Origin: Enterococcus malodoratus ATCC 43197
GTDB taxonomy: Bacteria > Bacillota > Bacilli > Lactobacillales > Enterococcaceae
Assembly (NCBI RefSeq): GCF_000407185.1
Contig: NZ_KE136481.1
Location: 1,031,636 to 1,095,635 of the forward strand
Reading direction: 5' to 3'
DNA length: 64,000 nt
Within the stretch, counting starts at the first letter, position 1. The number at the start of each line of letters is the position of its first letter. This document shows, piece after piece, positions 9,356-17,620 of this stretch. Under the pieces are notes generated by a model that was not told the DNA's origin, ran no database searches, and was given only the letters and a program-made list of their open reading frames with translations. Position numbers and translations under genes: made by a program.

Positions 9356-10531
9356 TTAAAAATCGACTCTGCGTCCTTCTTCTGCTGACAAGTAGGCCGC
9401 GTAAATAATTTTAATCGTATCATAGGCTAGATTCAAATCAGAAAGCGGTTGGCGGTTTTCTGCCACACATTCCGCAAAATCCTGAAACTGAGCTAGATAG
9501 CCTCGAAGTGTTTCTTCCGCAACAAAAACTTTATTCCAACCAGTCTTATCTTGAAGCTGTTCGGAAATATACACATCCTCTAAATCATCCTGATCCAAGA
9601 AATAAGTCGACAAATTATCTGCTGGCGTAATGTTGTTCACTAACGCACTGTCGTTGGTGTACACTTCTACGTAGTTCTTAACCCCGCCTAAAGTATTATC
9701 ATTCGAGATGGAGATTGCCTTTGTACCATCCGTAAACGTGATAACCACGGTTGCGAAATCTTCCGTATCGATTGATTTAGCCGGGAAATAGCGTTTGTCA
9801 TGCTCATTTAAACTTGGTGCCAAGCGCCCCGTTTCCGCAACAACACTTTGTACAGCAATCTCTTCGCCACGCGCTTTTGCTTCTGCTTGTTTTAGGAAAA
9901 GCATACCGCCGATAGGATGACTGCCTAAACGAATCAAAGAACCGCCACCTGCTAGTGACCAATACGCTGATGCTGGTGAAGTCGAAGAACGAATACTTTC
10001 TTCACCTTTCATATACATGATCTTGCTTTTCTTCGCTTCGATCATTTCTGCTGAACGCAGGATATTTGGTGAATAAACATAATTCTCTGCGTACATAAAC
10101 AAACGATCAGACGCTTCAAATTTTTGACGGCATTCATCAATGTCCGCTAATAATTTTTTGTACATTTTTGCTTTCGGTACATTTAAACCAATCTGCTCTT
10201 CATCGCCCTCTTCACCAAAGTAGCCTGTTAATGGTTTCTCACAAATGACATGTTTATTTGCATCTAATGCTTGATAACATAAATCCAAATGGGTTACTGG
10301 CGGTGTAATGATATCAACTACATCAACCTCAGGGTCTTCAAGTACTTGCTGATAAGTCGCAGCGACTCCTTCAATGATGTCCCATTTGTCACACAATTGT
10401 CGCGCACGTTCTTGATCATTATCAAAGACATATTTGATTCGTAAATTGACGCCGCTGACCTTATTGTAAGCATTCGTGTGAAAGTTGCCGGCAAAGCCCG
10501 CCCCAACAATAGCAATCGTTACATTTTTCAT
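9356..10531 (-). CDS. Gfo/Idh/MocA-family NAD(P)-dependent oxidoreductase
   Basis: 391 residues. Rossmann start IAIVGAGFAGNFHTNAY, then DVVDIITPPVTH and the family's CEKPLT motif near residue 100, followed by a C-terminal alpha/beta substrate domain. A strong CGGAGGAA site precedes ATG 10531. These enzymes oxidise secondary alcohols of sugars and cyclitols (for example inositol). As first gene of the aroD operon it could oxidise a quinate- or cyclitol-like ring, but this is inference. Confidence 0.85.
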   Translation of the reverse strand: MKNVTIAIVGAGFAGNFHTNAYNKVSGVNLRIKYVFDNDQERARQLCDKWDIIEGVAATYQQVLEDPEVDVVDIITPPVTHLDLCYQALDANKHVICEKPLTGYFGEEGDEEQIGLNVPKAKMYKKLLADIDECRQKFEASDRLFMYAENYVYSPNILRSAEMIEAKKSKIMYMKGEESIRSSTSPASAYWSLAGGGSLIRLGSHPIGGMLFLKQAEAKARGEEIAVQSVVAETGRLAPSLNEHDKRYFPAKSIDTEDFATVVITFTDGTKAISISNDNTLGGVKNYVEVYTNDSALVNNITPADNLSTYFLDQDDLEDVYISEQLQDKTGWNKVFVAEETLRGYLAQFQDFAECVAENRQPLSDLNLAYDTIKIIYAAYLSAEEGRRVDF

Positions 10532-10597
10532 AGATAAATTCCTCCGTTTCGGATAATAAACCGTTTTCTTTTGATACCACTAACTATAGAAACTTTC

Positions 10598-10651
10598 GAT
10601 TGTGAAAACAATCTCATTTGTGATTGATATTCATAACCAAAATGTTATACT
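10598..10651 (+). promoter_or_regulatory. Promoter and inverted repeat ahead of the frameshifted LysR gene
   Basis: GATTG-N6-CAATC (10598-10613) is a LysR-type dyad. TTGATA (10624-10629), a 16-bp spacer and TATACT (10646-10651), with an extended TG at -15/-14, form a good sigma-A promoter 25 bp before the ATG at 10676. The dyad lies between this gene and the divergent Gfo/Idh gene and may act on both. Confidence 0.5.
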
Positions 10652-10675
10652 TTTAAAAAAACGAAGGAGTGCTCT

Positions 10676-11556
10676 ATGAATATTCAAAATATTGAAGCCT
10701 TTTGTCGCTTAGCTGAAGTGGAGCATTACGGTAAAGTGGCCGACGAATTAGGGATCGCCCAACCCTCATTAAGCCGGATGATTCGCCGGATTGAGGACGA
10801 AATTGGTGTGAATCTATTTAAGCCTAGCGGGCGTAATATCAAGCTGACAAAGATGGGAAAACTCTATTATCAAAAGGTTCGTAAAGGATTAGATGAGATT
10901 CAATCCGGTGCCGACACGATCAAAAATATCGTTGATCCTTATTATGGTTCGATTGATCTTGGCTTCATTTTCACCTTAGGCCCAGAGATCATTCCACAGC
11001 TATTGAAACAATTTCGCAGTGATCCAGAACGTGCCAATTACAAATTTAAATTTTGGCAAGGAAACACACCACGGCTCCTTGGTCACGTCAAACAAGAGAC
11101 CTGCGACTTCTCAATTTGCTCATATTTGAACAATGAACCTGAAATCGAGTTCACTCATTTAATGGACCAGCCATTAGTGGCGATTGTGGCGAAGTCCCAT
11201 CCTTATGCCAAAAAAAAAGTATTTCACTGGCCGAACTATCCGAAATTCCAATGATTCTCTGCCAAGACAAGACCTACTTTATCGAGAATCTTTTCAAAAA
11301 AGCCGGTTTGCCATTAAACATTTCCTGTCGCGTGGAAGAAGATCAAGCGTTGGCGGGATTAGTGTCGATCGATTTTGGCGGAGCGATCCTACCCTATAAT
11401 AATTTGATGCCATTTCACGATATTGCGGTTCTGCCATTCGAAACACCAATGTATCGACCTGTTTATTTGGCCAAAAGAAAAGACATTCAGCTTTCGACGG
11501 GCCCTCAAGTTTTCGAGAAATTTTTAAAGGACAAAGAATTTTCTCTATCATTATGA
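10676..11556 (+). pseudogene. LysR-family regulator, frameshifted at a 9-A tract
   Basis: Two overlapping frames together make one normal LysR protein of about 293 residues. The first (10676-11254) holds the winged helix-turn-helix (HYGKVADELGIAQPSLSRMIRRIE) and half the effector domain, and ends shortly after HPYAKKK. The rest (ISLAELSEIPMILCQDKTYF to the stop at 11556) continues in the +1 frame. The break is at nine A residues (11210-11218); ten would restore the frame. It may be a true mutation, phase-variable or slippage-corrected tract, or sequencing error. It is divergent from the aroD operon and would be its local regulator. Confidence 0.85.
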
Positions 11557-11581
11557 TTTTTACCTTTAACCAGACAAAAAG

Positions 11582-11635
11582 CTCCTTATAAAATGAAGTC
11601 AGATTTTTAGCTTTTCTGATTTCTTTTATAAGGAG
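11582..11635. terminator. Long bidirectional hairpin terminator
   Basis: Arms CTCCTTATAAAA (11582-11593) and TTTTATAAGGAG (11624-11635) are perfectly complementary, and inner segments GAA/TTC and TCAGA/TCTGA extend the helix with small bulges. A-runs upstream and T-rich sequence downstream let it serve the LysR gene (+) and the convergent gene at 11648 (-). Confidence 0.7.
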
Positions 11636-11647
11636 TTTATTTAAACA

Positions 11648-12370
11648 CTATTCAGCTAGAGCAGATTTTTCTTTGTCATCTAACTTCGAAGAATAAATCA
11701 AAAATTTGGTTACCTTTTGACAGTCATCCCACACGATTTCTGTAAAGCGGCGCGTCCCGTCCTTTTCAAAGATCGTCAGCTTCGTTAAGATTTCCAGCAA
11801 TGAATAGAATTCTTCGTCTGATTTGCTGATATCCGCATGTCTAAAGGTCAAATTATGCTTTTTGCCATTGGCGTCCTCAAAAAAGGATTTATACAAAAAG
11901 GTGTAGCGATCTTTGTTGGCAAAAGCGTTCGCTTTGCGCTCTTCAGTATCGTTCTTCGTTATCATGGTTAAGATATCGTCAACGGTATCAAAAGTTGGTG
12001 CCGCTGCCGCACGCACAAGCTTTGTCAGCGCACGAATCGGTCTCGTTAATTCCGAAAATTCAGCCTTATGTTTGAACAACCGCTTTCGAACAACTTCCCA
12101 ATCGCTATAATCAAAATAATCATAGAAATACAGACAATAATCCTGCATTTTCTTACTTGGTTCACCAATTAAAAATATTTCACGAATCAAGTCTTTACAA
12201 ATAAACGAATAATCCTCCATCACAATCGCATTGCGTACTAAGACGGCCATTCCATATTCAAGTACCGCTTCTGAATCGTGTGTTTCTGCGTAGTACTGAT
12301 TGATTCTCTTTTCAAGGTTCTCACGTTTCATTCTAAACAACTGTCTTTCATTCAAAGGTTTTACAGCCAT
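11648..12370 (-). CDS. Hypothetical protein, 240 residues
   Basis: Charged, soluble, mostly helical protein without signal peptide or membrane segment. Nothing in it matches a family I recognise. It has several Tyr/Phe-Asp clusters (YCLYFYDYFDYSDWE) and a C-terminal ITRRF-like beta segment (KDGTRRFTEIVWDDCQKVTKFLIYSS). It stands alone between a bidirectional terminator and the folT leader. Two closely spaced ATGs are possible starts; the first is used. Confidence 0.6.
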   Translation of the reverse strand: MAVKPLNERQLFRMKRENLEKRINQYYAETHDSEAVLEYGMAVLVRNAIVMEDYSFICKDLIREIFLIGEPSKKMQDYCLYFYDYFDYSDWEVVRKRLFKHKAEFSELTRPIRALTKLVRAAAAPTFDTVDDILTMITKNDTEERKANAFANKDRYTFLYKSFFEDANGKKHNLTFRHADISKSDEEFYSLLEILTKLTIFEKDGTRRFTEIVWDDCQKVTKFLIYSSKLDDKEKSALAE

Positions 12371-12493
12371 GTCGGGACCTCTCTTCTTTATAACTTCTAT
12401 AGTTCTATAGTACCTCTAAATGAGCCAAAAAATTACCCAAGATTTTTCATTTTGAGAAAAATACTCAATATTCATACGATTAAAATGAAAAGA

Positions 12494-12522
12494 TTGTTAA
12501 CTTGCTCGTTCTGTGCTACTAT
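12494..12522 (+). promoter_or_regulatory. Promoter of folT
   Basis: TTGTTA (12494-12499), a 17-bp spacer and TACTAT (12517-12522) with an extended -10 TG (TGC before TACTAT). Transcription would start near 12529, about 20 bases before the THF riboswitch. A GGGG-ACTT-CCCC mini-hairpin flanked by T and A runs lies at 12524-12546. Confidence 0.65.
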
Positions 12523-12550
12523 TTTTTCGGGGACTTCCCCAAAAATAAAT

Positions 12551-12671
12551 CAGAGTAGGAAATAAAGCGTTAAGTGCTGGAAGGATGGGATGTTGTCTTC
12601 TGGACGAAAGACTTAGTCTGCGGTTTTATTTTCGCATTCGCTGCATGAAGATGTAGCAGCTCTATAAGGAG
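12551..12671 (+). promoter_or_regulatory. Tetrahydrofolate (THF) riboswitch leader
   Basis: The stretch 12551-12611 shows the conserved THF-riboswitch blocks in order: AGAGTAG, GCGTTAAGTG, GGATGGGATGTTG and GGACGAAAG. It directly precedes a folate ECF substrate-binding gene, the classical target. Sequence from 12612 to 12671 forms further helices next to the AAGGAG site at 12666-12671, so control by ribosome-site sequestration is plausible; there is no clear U-run terminator. Confidence 0.88.
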
Positions 12672-12680
12672 ATGCTAGGA

Positions 12681-13211
12681 ATGAAGAAACACCTCGATGC
12701 TAGAAGCATCACAACGATGGCGCTATTGATCGCCATGATGGTCACTTTGTCTCGAATATTAGGAATCGAGACGCAATTTGTCAAAGTCAGCTTTACCTTT
12801 ATCCCAGAAATCATTATGGGAATGCTGTTTGGTCCGTTCTGGACTGGTATCGGCTCTGTGATCGCTGATTTTATTGGTATGTCGCTTTTTGCGAAGGCAC
12901 CATTTTTTATCGGTTTTACCATCAATGCCTTTCTTGAAGGAGCGATCTACGGATACTTCTTTTATAAGAAAGAGATTACTTGGAAAAACTCGATCCAATC
13001 GGTGTTAGCCACGACAATTTTAATCAATTTGATCCTGACACCTCTTTGGCTGGCGATGATGTATCATGTGCCATTAAACAGCTGGGTGATCTGGGCACCG
13101 CGTTTGATCAAAACGGTGATTTGGATTCCGATCCAATCGATCATTACCTATTTCTTAGGCGGTATGTTGCCATACAAACAATGGATCTCACGATTTAATC
13201 GTGCCCATTAA
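12681..13211 (+). CDS. folT: Folate ECF transporter substrate-binding (S) component FolT
   Basis: 176 residues with about six hydrophobic helices, the size and topology of ECF S components. The start region (ARSITTMALLIAMMVTLSRIL) and FGPFWTGIGSVIADFIGMSLF are typical of FolT. It captures folates and works with a shared ECF energising module encoded elsewhere. ATG 12681 gives 9-bp spacing to AAGGAG; ATG 12672 touches it. The THF riboswitch upstream strongly supports folate as ligand. Confidence 0.9.
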   Translation: MKKHLDARSITTMALLIAMMVTLSRILGIETQFVKVSFTFIPEIIMGMLFGPFWTGIGSVIADFIGMSLFAKAPFFIGFTINAFLEGAIYGYFFYKKEITWKNSIQSVLATTILINLILTPLWLAMMYHVPLNSWVIWAPRLIKTVIWIPIQSIITYFLGGMLPYKQWISRFNRAH

Positions 13212-13273
13212 TCTTTTAGAAATCATTACGTTTGTGCGAAAGTAGTTATTCTTTTCACACCGTATATCCCTTT

Positions 13274-13309
13274 AGAGACTGTTCTATCCCATGAGCAGTC
13301 TCTTTTTTT
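13274..13309 (+). terminator. Rho-independent terminator after folT
   Basis: AGAGACTG (13274-13281) pairs with CAGTCTCT (13296-13303), followed by a seven-T run to 13309. Confidence 0.85.
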
Positions 13310-13395
13310 GTGTTATTTTTCGCAAGCATAATAATCGCTATTCATTATCGAAAGCGCTATGCTTGGAAAAATTTAATACGAAAGCTGGGAGAAAT

Positions 13396-14295
13396 ATGAA
13401 AAATTCAGATGTTTTAGTAGTCCCTAAAGACCGTTCACTTTACTTTTTCCCTGCCATTTCTGAGATCACTGTTTGTTCAGGGAAAGAAATCCTTGCAGCA
13501 AGCAACGACCAATTACGACGATACTTGAAAGATTTTCAATTGATTATATTTTTAGATTTTGGCTTTGAAACAGAAATGGCGGCAAAAATCCGTCCGTTTA
13601 CGAAAGCGAAAATTGTCCTATTTTTCTGGAATCACTTCAAATTAGAACACTACCGCAAATTGAATGCCGCTCAAAAAGAACCCGCAATTGACGAAATCTA
13701 TCACTTTGACCCCTTGGAAGCCCGCGATCTAGGACTAAAACACAATAGCTCCTTTTACACTCAATCTGTTGGTGAACCCTTGCATAATACTGAATACGAT
13801 ATTTTCTTTGGTGCCAATGACAATGGCCGCAAGCAGCAAGCGATGGAGCTAAAAGGCCGCTTCGAGTCCCTTGGCCTCTCTACCTTCTATCACATTCTGC
13901 CAAAACGCGGCAATGAACAAGAAGGCTACCTGCCCTATGGCGACTATCTGAACTTAGTTAAGCGCAGTAAAGGAATCTTGGAAATATTACGTGCCGGACA
14001 ATACGGTGTGACCCTGCGAACCTTTGAATCCCTGTTCTTACAAAAGAAACTCGTCACGGCAAATGAGATGCTGCCATTTTATCGGATGTATGATCCAAGA
14101 AACGTCTTCATGATCGAAACCGACCTCAGTCAATTGACGGCATTCCTGAATATCCCCTATCAACCAGCAGATCAAGCCATGCTCGATTTCTTCGAAGCCA
14201 AAAATTGGGTCAAACGATTTATCGATTACGATCCAAAACTTTTCGAAGAATTTGAATATTATCCAGAATTGATGAAGCATGAAAGTGCGTTGTAA
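13396..14295 (+). CDS. Hypothetical protein, possibly glycosyltransferase/CgeB-like
   Basis: 299 residues from ATG 13396, chosen for the GGGAG site five bases ahead; a longer frame from 13291 would start inside the folT terminator. Soluble alpha/beta protein. YDIFFGANDNGRKQQAMELKGRFESLGL in the middle and GILEILRAGQYGVTLRTFESLFLQKKLVT near residue 200 recall the nucleotide-sugar side of GT-B glycosyltransferases and capsule-synthesis proteins annotated in Gram-positives. It stands alone between two terminators. The assignment is a guess; the open reading frame is solid. Confidence 0.6.
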   Translation: MKNSDVLVVPKDRSLYFFPAISEITVCSGKEILAASNDQLRRYLKDFQLIIFLDFGFETEMAAKIRPFTKAKIVLFFWNHFKLEHYRKLNAAQKEPAIDEIYHFDPLEARDLGLKHNSSFYTQSVGEPLHNTEYDIFFGANDNGRKQQAMELKGRFESLGLSTFYHILPKRGNEQEGYLPYGDYLNLVKRSKGILEILRAGQYGVTLRTFESLFLQKKLVTANEMLPFYRMYDPRNVFMIETDLSQLTAFLNIPYQPADQAMLDFFEAKNWVKRFIDYDPKLFEEFEYYPELMKHESAL

Positions 14296-14320
14296 ACTAT
14301 GATGATATCCAATAAAGAGT

Positions 14321-14363
14321 AAAAAAAGCAAAACTTTCAAATAGCGAAAGTTTTGCTTTTTTT
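14321..14363. terminator. Bidirectional terminator
   Basis: AGCAAAACTTTC (14327-14338) and GAAAGTTTTGCT (14346-14357) are perfect arms flanked by seven A and seven T. It serves the plus-strand gene ending at 14295 and overlaps the stop codon of the convergent gene at 14362. Confidence 0.9.
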
Positions 14364-15114
14364 AATATGACTCCAACGGAAACATCACCCACGGACTGCC
14401 GAATTTATACGTTAAATAGGAAACATAGTTTTCTAACTGCTTCTGCGCCATTCGGCCATTGACCTTCGTTCGATTCTCTTGAGCGACAAAATCTTTTGAA
14501 AACGAGAGCCAATTTGGATATTTTTCTTTTACAATCGGCAGTAATTCAGTAAAAATCTGCAATGCCTTTTCTTTTGGCACATCTTCAAACTGAACACCTG
14601 AAGTTATGAGAGAGGCCACCGCACTTAGCAGCCAAGCATCTAATAGAATGTCTAGCTCGTCATTTGCGGGCAGCTTTCTATCCTCCGAAAGTTCAACTTT
14701 CGCTAAAGCTTTCAAATCGATATTCGTATAATACAAGAATTCTTTTGCCATTATTAAGATCTCTTCGGGTCCGCTCACAGAAAAGCTTTCTTCAAGCTGT
14801 TTCTTAAGTGAAGCTAATTGTTCATCGGTAATGTAATCCTCCCCGCCAAAGGAAAATAATGGGAACGGCACAATATTTTCCTCTAACGATTCCTTGTCCT
14901 TTTTGAAAATCGTGAACCAGCTTTGTAGAGCAGATGCTCGAAAAGGAGCGGCTAATGAACAACCAAAGATTTCAATTTTTGATAACTCAGAAATTTTTCC
15001 TAATATTTCCGTCCGTTCTTGATCTTCTATACGTTCTTTCACCAACGCTTCCTGTTTCGCTTCTTCCCTGCCTTTATAGAAACTATCCTTTAGTTCTTGA
15101 ATAAATTTGAACAT
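14362..15114 (-). CDS. Hypothetical protein with DUF1266-like C-terminus
   Basis: 250 residues, charged N-terminal helix (KDSFYKGREEAKQEALVKERIEDQE), no signal peptide or membrane helix. The C-terminal part (LDAWLLSAVASLITSG, YPNWLSFSKDFVAQ, and a final SPWVMFPL) resembles the pattern of DUF1266 proteins, which end in SPW-x-LPW; this is a weak match. The function of that family is unknown. It stands as a single gene. Confidence 0.55.
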   Translation of the reverse strand: MFKFIQELKDSFYKGREEAKQEALVKERIEDQERTEILGKISELSKIEIFGCSLAAPFRASALQSWFTIFKKDKESLEENIVPFPLFSFGGEDYITDEQLASLKKQLEESFSVSGPEEILIMAKEFLYYTNIDLKALAKVELSEDRKLPANDELDILLDAWLLSAVASLITSGVQFEDVPKEKALQIFTELLPIVKEKYPNWLSFSKDFVAQENRTKVNGRMAQKQLENYVSYLTYKFGSPWVMFPLESY

Positions 15115-15231
15115 TAGATTTCCGCCTCCTTGCTACTTACCCTATTTACATAAGTTTAGCATCCTCAGTAAAGTATTTTATGCGAAAATCTTTAGAAAAA
15201 ATCTATTTTTCAAAATGAGATTATATGAAAA

Positions 15232-15263
15232 AAACACCATGATCCTTTGTGATCATGGTGTTT
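15232..15263 (-). terminator. Terminator after efp
   Basis: AAACACCATGATC (15232-15244) and GATCATGGTGTTT (15251-15263) form a perfect 13-bp stem with a six-base loop; T-rich sequence follows on the minus strand. Confidence 0.85.
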
Positions 15264-15269
15264 GCTATA

Positions 15270-15833
15270 TTATTTATTCGCGCGTTTTTGGTACGTGCCT
15301 TCTGCCGTATTGATTTCCAGCGTTTCGCCTTCTTCAATAAAGTCAGGAACGTTCACGACTAGGCCAGTTTCCATTGTTGCGGGTTTCCCTGAGCCGGTTA
15401 CTGTCGCACCTTTGATTGATGGTTGCGTTTCAACGACTTTCAAGACCACTGAACTTGGCAACATCACACCGATTACTTCGTCGCCGAAGAATTGGATTTT
15501 TACTTCCATGTTTTCAAGAATGAATTTCATTTCTTCTTGAACAGTAGCGATTGGAATTTCGTATTGTTCATATGTTTCTAAATCCATGAAAATAGCTACA
15601 TCATCTTGGCTGTATAAATATTGAACAGGTTTTGTATCGATCATGGCTTTTTCAAATTTTTCGTCTGGACGGAATGTTGTGTCATACGTAGAACCTGAAC
15701 GAACATCACGTAATTTCATACGCATAACTGTATTTCCTTTACCAGGTTTGTGGTGGCTAGCATCCAATACTTTGATTAATTTTCCGTCTTGAACAAAAGT
15801 CATACCTGCACGTAAATCACTTGCTGCAATCAT
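15270..15833 (-). CDS. efp: Translation elongation factor P
   Basis: 187 residues, normal for EF-P, which relieves ribosomes stalled at polyproline stretches. Three OB/KOW-type domains. [18 protein letters not shown] near residue 30 contains the tip Lys that is post-translationally modified in many species. Start set at ATG 15833, behind GAGGAG; the frame runs on upstream without support. Confidence 0.96.
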   Translation of the reverse strand: MIAASDLRAGMTFVQDGKLIKVLDASHHKPGKGNTVMRMKLRDVRSGSTYDTTFRPDEKFEKAMIDTKPVQYLYSQDDVAIFMDLETYEQYEIPIATVQEEMKFILENMEVKIQFFGDEVIGVMLPSSVVLKVVETQPSIKGATVTGSGKPATMETGLVVNVPDFIEEGETLEINTAEGTYQKRANK

Positions 15834-15863
15834 TAATAAACACTCCTCGTTCTTATTAGATGA

Positions 15864-15967
15864 ATTCATTTTTCTATAAGAAAAATAAATTTGATTCTCA
15901 CATTGTATACCATCCAACGCAGTTGATTAGCAATCACTCACAAATGACTGGTGAAAGTTGGACAGAC
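15864..15967 (-). repeat. Intergenic repeat copy A
   Basis: Head hairpin ATTTTTC-N5-GAAAAAT, then CATTGTATACCATCCAAC (ending 15918) whose CCAAC is answered by GTTGGACAGAC at 15957-15967. It lies between yczE and efp and has the same orientation as the other copies listed here. Confidence 0.6.
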
Positions 15968-16065
15968 ATTCTTCTACTATAAAATGAACCTTATTCATTG
16001 TAGCAAATAACCCTTATAGTTACTAGGGAAAAATAGTTATCACCCTGTAAAAAAAGGCATTTCGT

Positions 16066-16713
16066 CTATTTTGCCTCTCGAACGCGAAAAAATTTCATTG
16101 TTGGTAAATGGTTCAGAGTGAATTCCAATGAAGGACCCATTAACAACAAAACAATCAGTGTCCCAAAACCAATGTGGCCGCCCAATAAGAAGCCCGCCAA
16201 AAAGATAATGGCATCCAAAATAATCCGAGCAACTTTTACCGAGCTTTTCAACACACGTTTTAATAGAATCATCAGCGATTCATAAGCTGCTGAACCGGCA
16301 TCTGCTAATAGATAGATTCCTGTTCCGATCCCGAAGACGATCGATCCCGCAATAATCGAAAGATAGCCTGTCCCGTTAGGAATCGTATGTAATATTCCCA
16401 TCCAATCTAATATATTTAAACAAAAGCCTAGGCCAAAACTATTGATAATACTGCCAAAACCGATCATCTTACGGTCATAAAAGAAGATGATTACTAAAAT
16501 AATCCCATTAAACAACATACTCACCGTGCCAAACTTCCAAGGCACATGCTGCAAAATTCCTAATACTAATGTACTGATAGCATCTGCGCCTAATCCACTG
16601 ACCACGATCAATCGAACACCGATTGCAGCGATAAAGGTCCCCACGATGGCAAATAATAATTGCTTCGTTACATTTGGTTTGATAATGTCGCTCCTCACTT
16701 TCTTAACATTCAA
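16066..16713 (-). CDS. YczE/YitT-type integral membrane protein
   Basis: Up to 215 residues, five to six membrane helices. VVSGLGADAISTLVLGI near residue 37 and a late GTGIYLLADAGSAAYESLMILL segment match YczE-like proteins, whose function is poorly defined. The only ATG (16713) has no ribosome binding site. Within the reading frame, AGGAG is followed 4 bases later by ATT (16686) and 7 bases later by ATC (16683), so a non-standard start giving about 206 residues is possible. Neighbours do not suggest a role. Confidence 0.75.
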   Translation of the reverse strand: MNVKKVRSDIIKPNVTKQLLFAIVGTFIAAIGVRLIVVSGLGADAISTLVLGILQHVPWKFGTVSMLFNGIILVIIFFYDRKMIGFGSIINSFGLGFCLNILDWMGILHTIPNGTGYLSIIAGSIVFGIGTGIYLLADAGSAAYESLMILLKRVLKSSVKVARIILDAIIFLAGFLLGGHIGFGTLIVLLLMGPSLEFTLNHLPTMKFFRVREAK

Positions 16714-16781
16714 AACTTACGGACATCAAAATTAGTAAACTGTTTTACTTAAAGGGCTTTCATAAAATAAAATTGTAAAAA

Positions 16782-16945
16782 GCGTAACTGGCAGCTTGCT
16801 CTATCTATGGAAATATTTTTCTAAAAACCAGAAAAATAGATTATTTTCGCTTCGCATACGATCCAACTATATCTTTAGATTAAAATTTCAACTCTACTAG
16901 TTAAACTTTCATTACGCTAAGTAAACTGCGAAAAGTTGGACTGAC
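16782..16945 (-). repeat. Intergenic repeat copy B with remnant of a further tail
   Basis: Head hairpin TTTTTC-N7-GAAAAATA around 16816-16838, then CGCATACGATCCAACT (16853-16868) whose CCAACT pairs with AGTTGGACTGAC at 16934-16945. The tail stops five bases before the terminator's A-run. GCGTAACTGGCAGC at 16782-16795 looks like the tail of another, degraded copy placed in tandem. Confidence 0.65.
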
Positions 16946-16953
16946 AAAACAAA

Positions 16954-16980
16954 GGCACCAAACATTTTTTGTTTGGTGCC
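16954..16980 (-). terminator. Terminator after the HD-domain gene
   Basis: GGCACCAAACA (16954-16964) and TGTTTGGTGCC (16970-16980) form an 11-bp stem with a five-base loop, followed on the minus strand by TTTGTTTTG. Confidence 0.85.
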
Positions 16981-16993
16981 TACAGTTGTTCTA

Positions 16994-17491
16994 TTAGTTC
17001 CATTCTTTCTTTAGGCGTGCTTTGTAGGAATTGAATCTGTCTACTAATGGCACGGCGGCTTCTTTAATGGCGCAATATTTGTCGACCATGGTTACGATGT
17101 AGCCTTCCTTATATTTAGGAGGAGTAATTGTTGCACCCCACATATGTTTAATAATAATATCACGTTCAAGATCAGACAAGTCGGTGATTTTCTCTGCGTT
17201 TTTCACAGCGATCCGCGGATGCATGTAGGCATGCGAACCTTCATCGAACTTCGTTGTCCGCCAGTCATAGTAAAACAGATCATGCAGCAAACCTGCACGA
17301 GCGGTTGCTCTTGCATCGCCGTTAAATTGTTTTGCCAATTTGTAGCTATTATAAGAAACACTGATTGAGTGTTCCAAACGTGTAGAATTCATATGTTGAG
17401 TGTAATTTGCTAGTCTTTGTACTTCATCGGTAGCTAATAAATCTTCAATATAAGAAACGTATTCTTCATCGTCACGCCAGTTTTCTGTCAT
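16994..17491 (-). CDS. HD-domain phosphohydrolase-like protein
   Basis: 165 residues. H in LEHSISVSYNS and HD in LLHDLFYYDW provide the HD metal site; IIIKHMWGATITPP and VTMVDKYCAIKEA supply the later His and Asp. Family members hydrolyse nucleotides or phosphate esters, but no substrate can be assigned. AAGGGG lies 11 bases before the ATG. Single gene. Confidence 0.85.
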   Translation of the reverse strand: MTENWRDDEEYVSYIEDLLATDEVQRLANYTQHMNSTRLEHSISVSYNSYKLAKQFNGDARATARAGLLHDLFYYDWRTTKFDEGSHAYMHPRIAVKNAEKITDLSDLERDIIIKHMWGATITPPKYKEGYIVTMVDKYCAIKEAAVPLVDRFNSYKARLKKEWN

Positions 17492-17620
17492 GGATATAAA
17501 GCCCCTTTTCCTTGTTTCTGTGGATAATTATAGCACGGCTTTGAAAACTTGAATAGGCTTCCATGAGTTTGTGAATAAAGTTTAACAGTTCCTTAATATC
17601 GATTACTAAATTGTGAAGAC

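Noticed and set aside
13291-13395. In-frame 35-codon N-terminal extension of the gene at 13396
   Set aside because: It would start inside the folT terminator hairpin and has no ribosome binding site; ATG 13396 has GGGAG.
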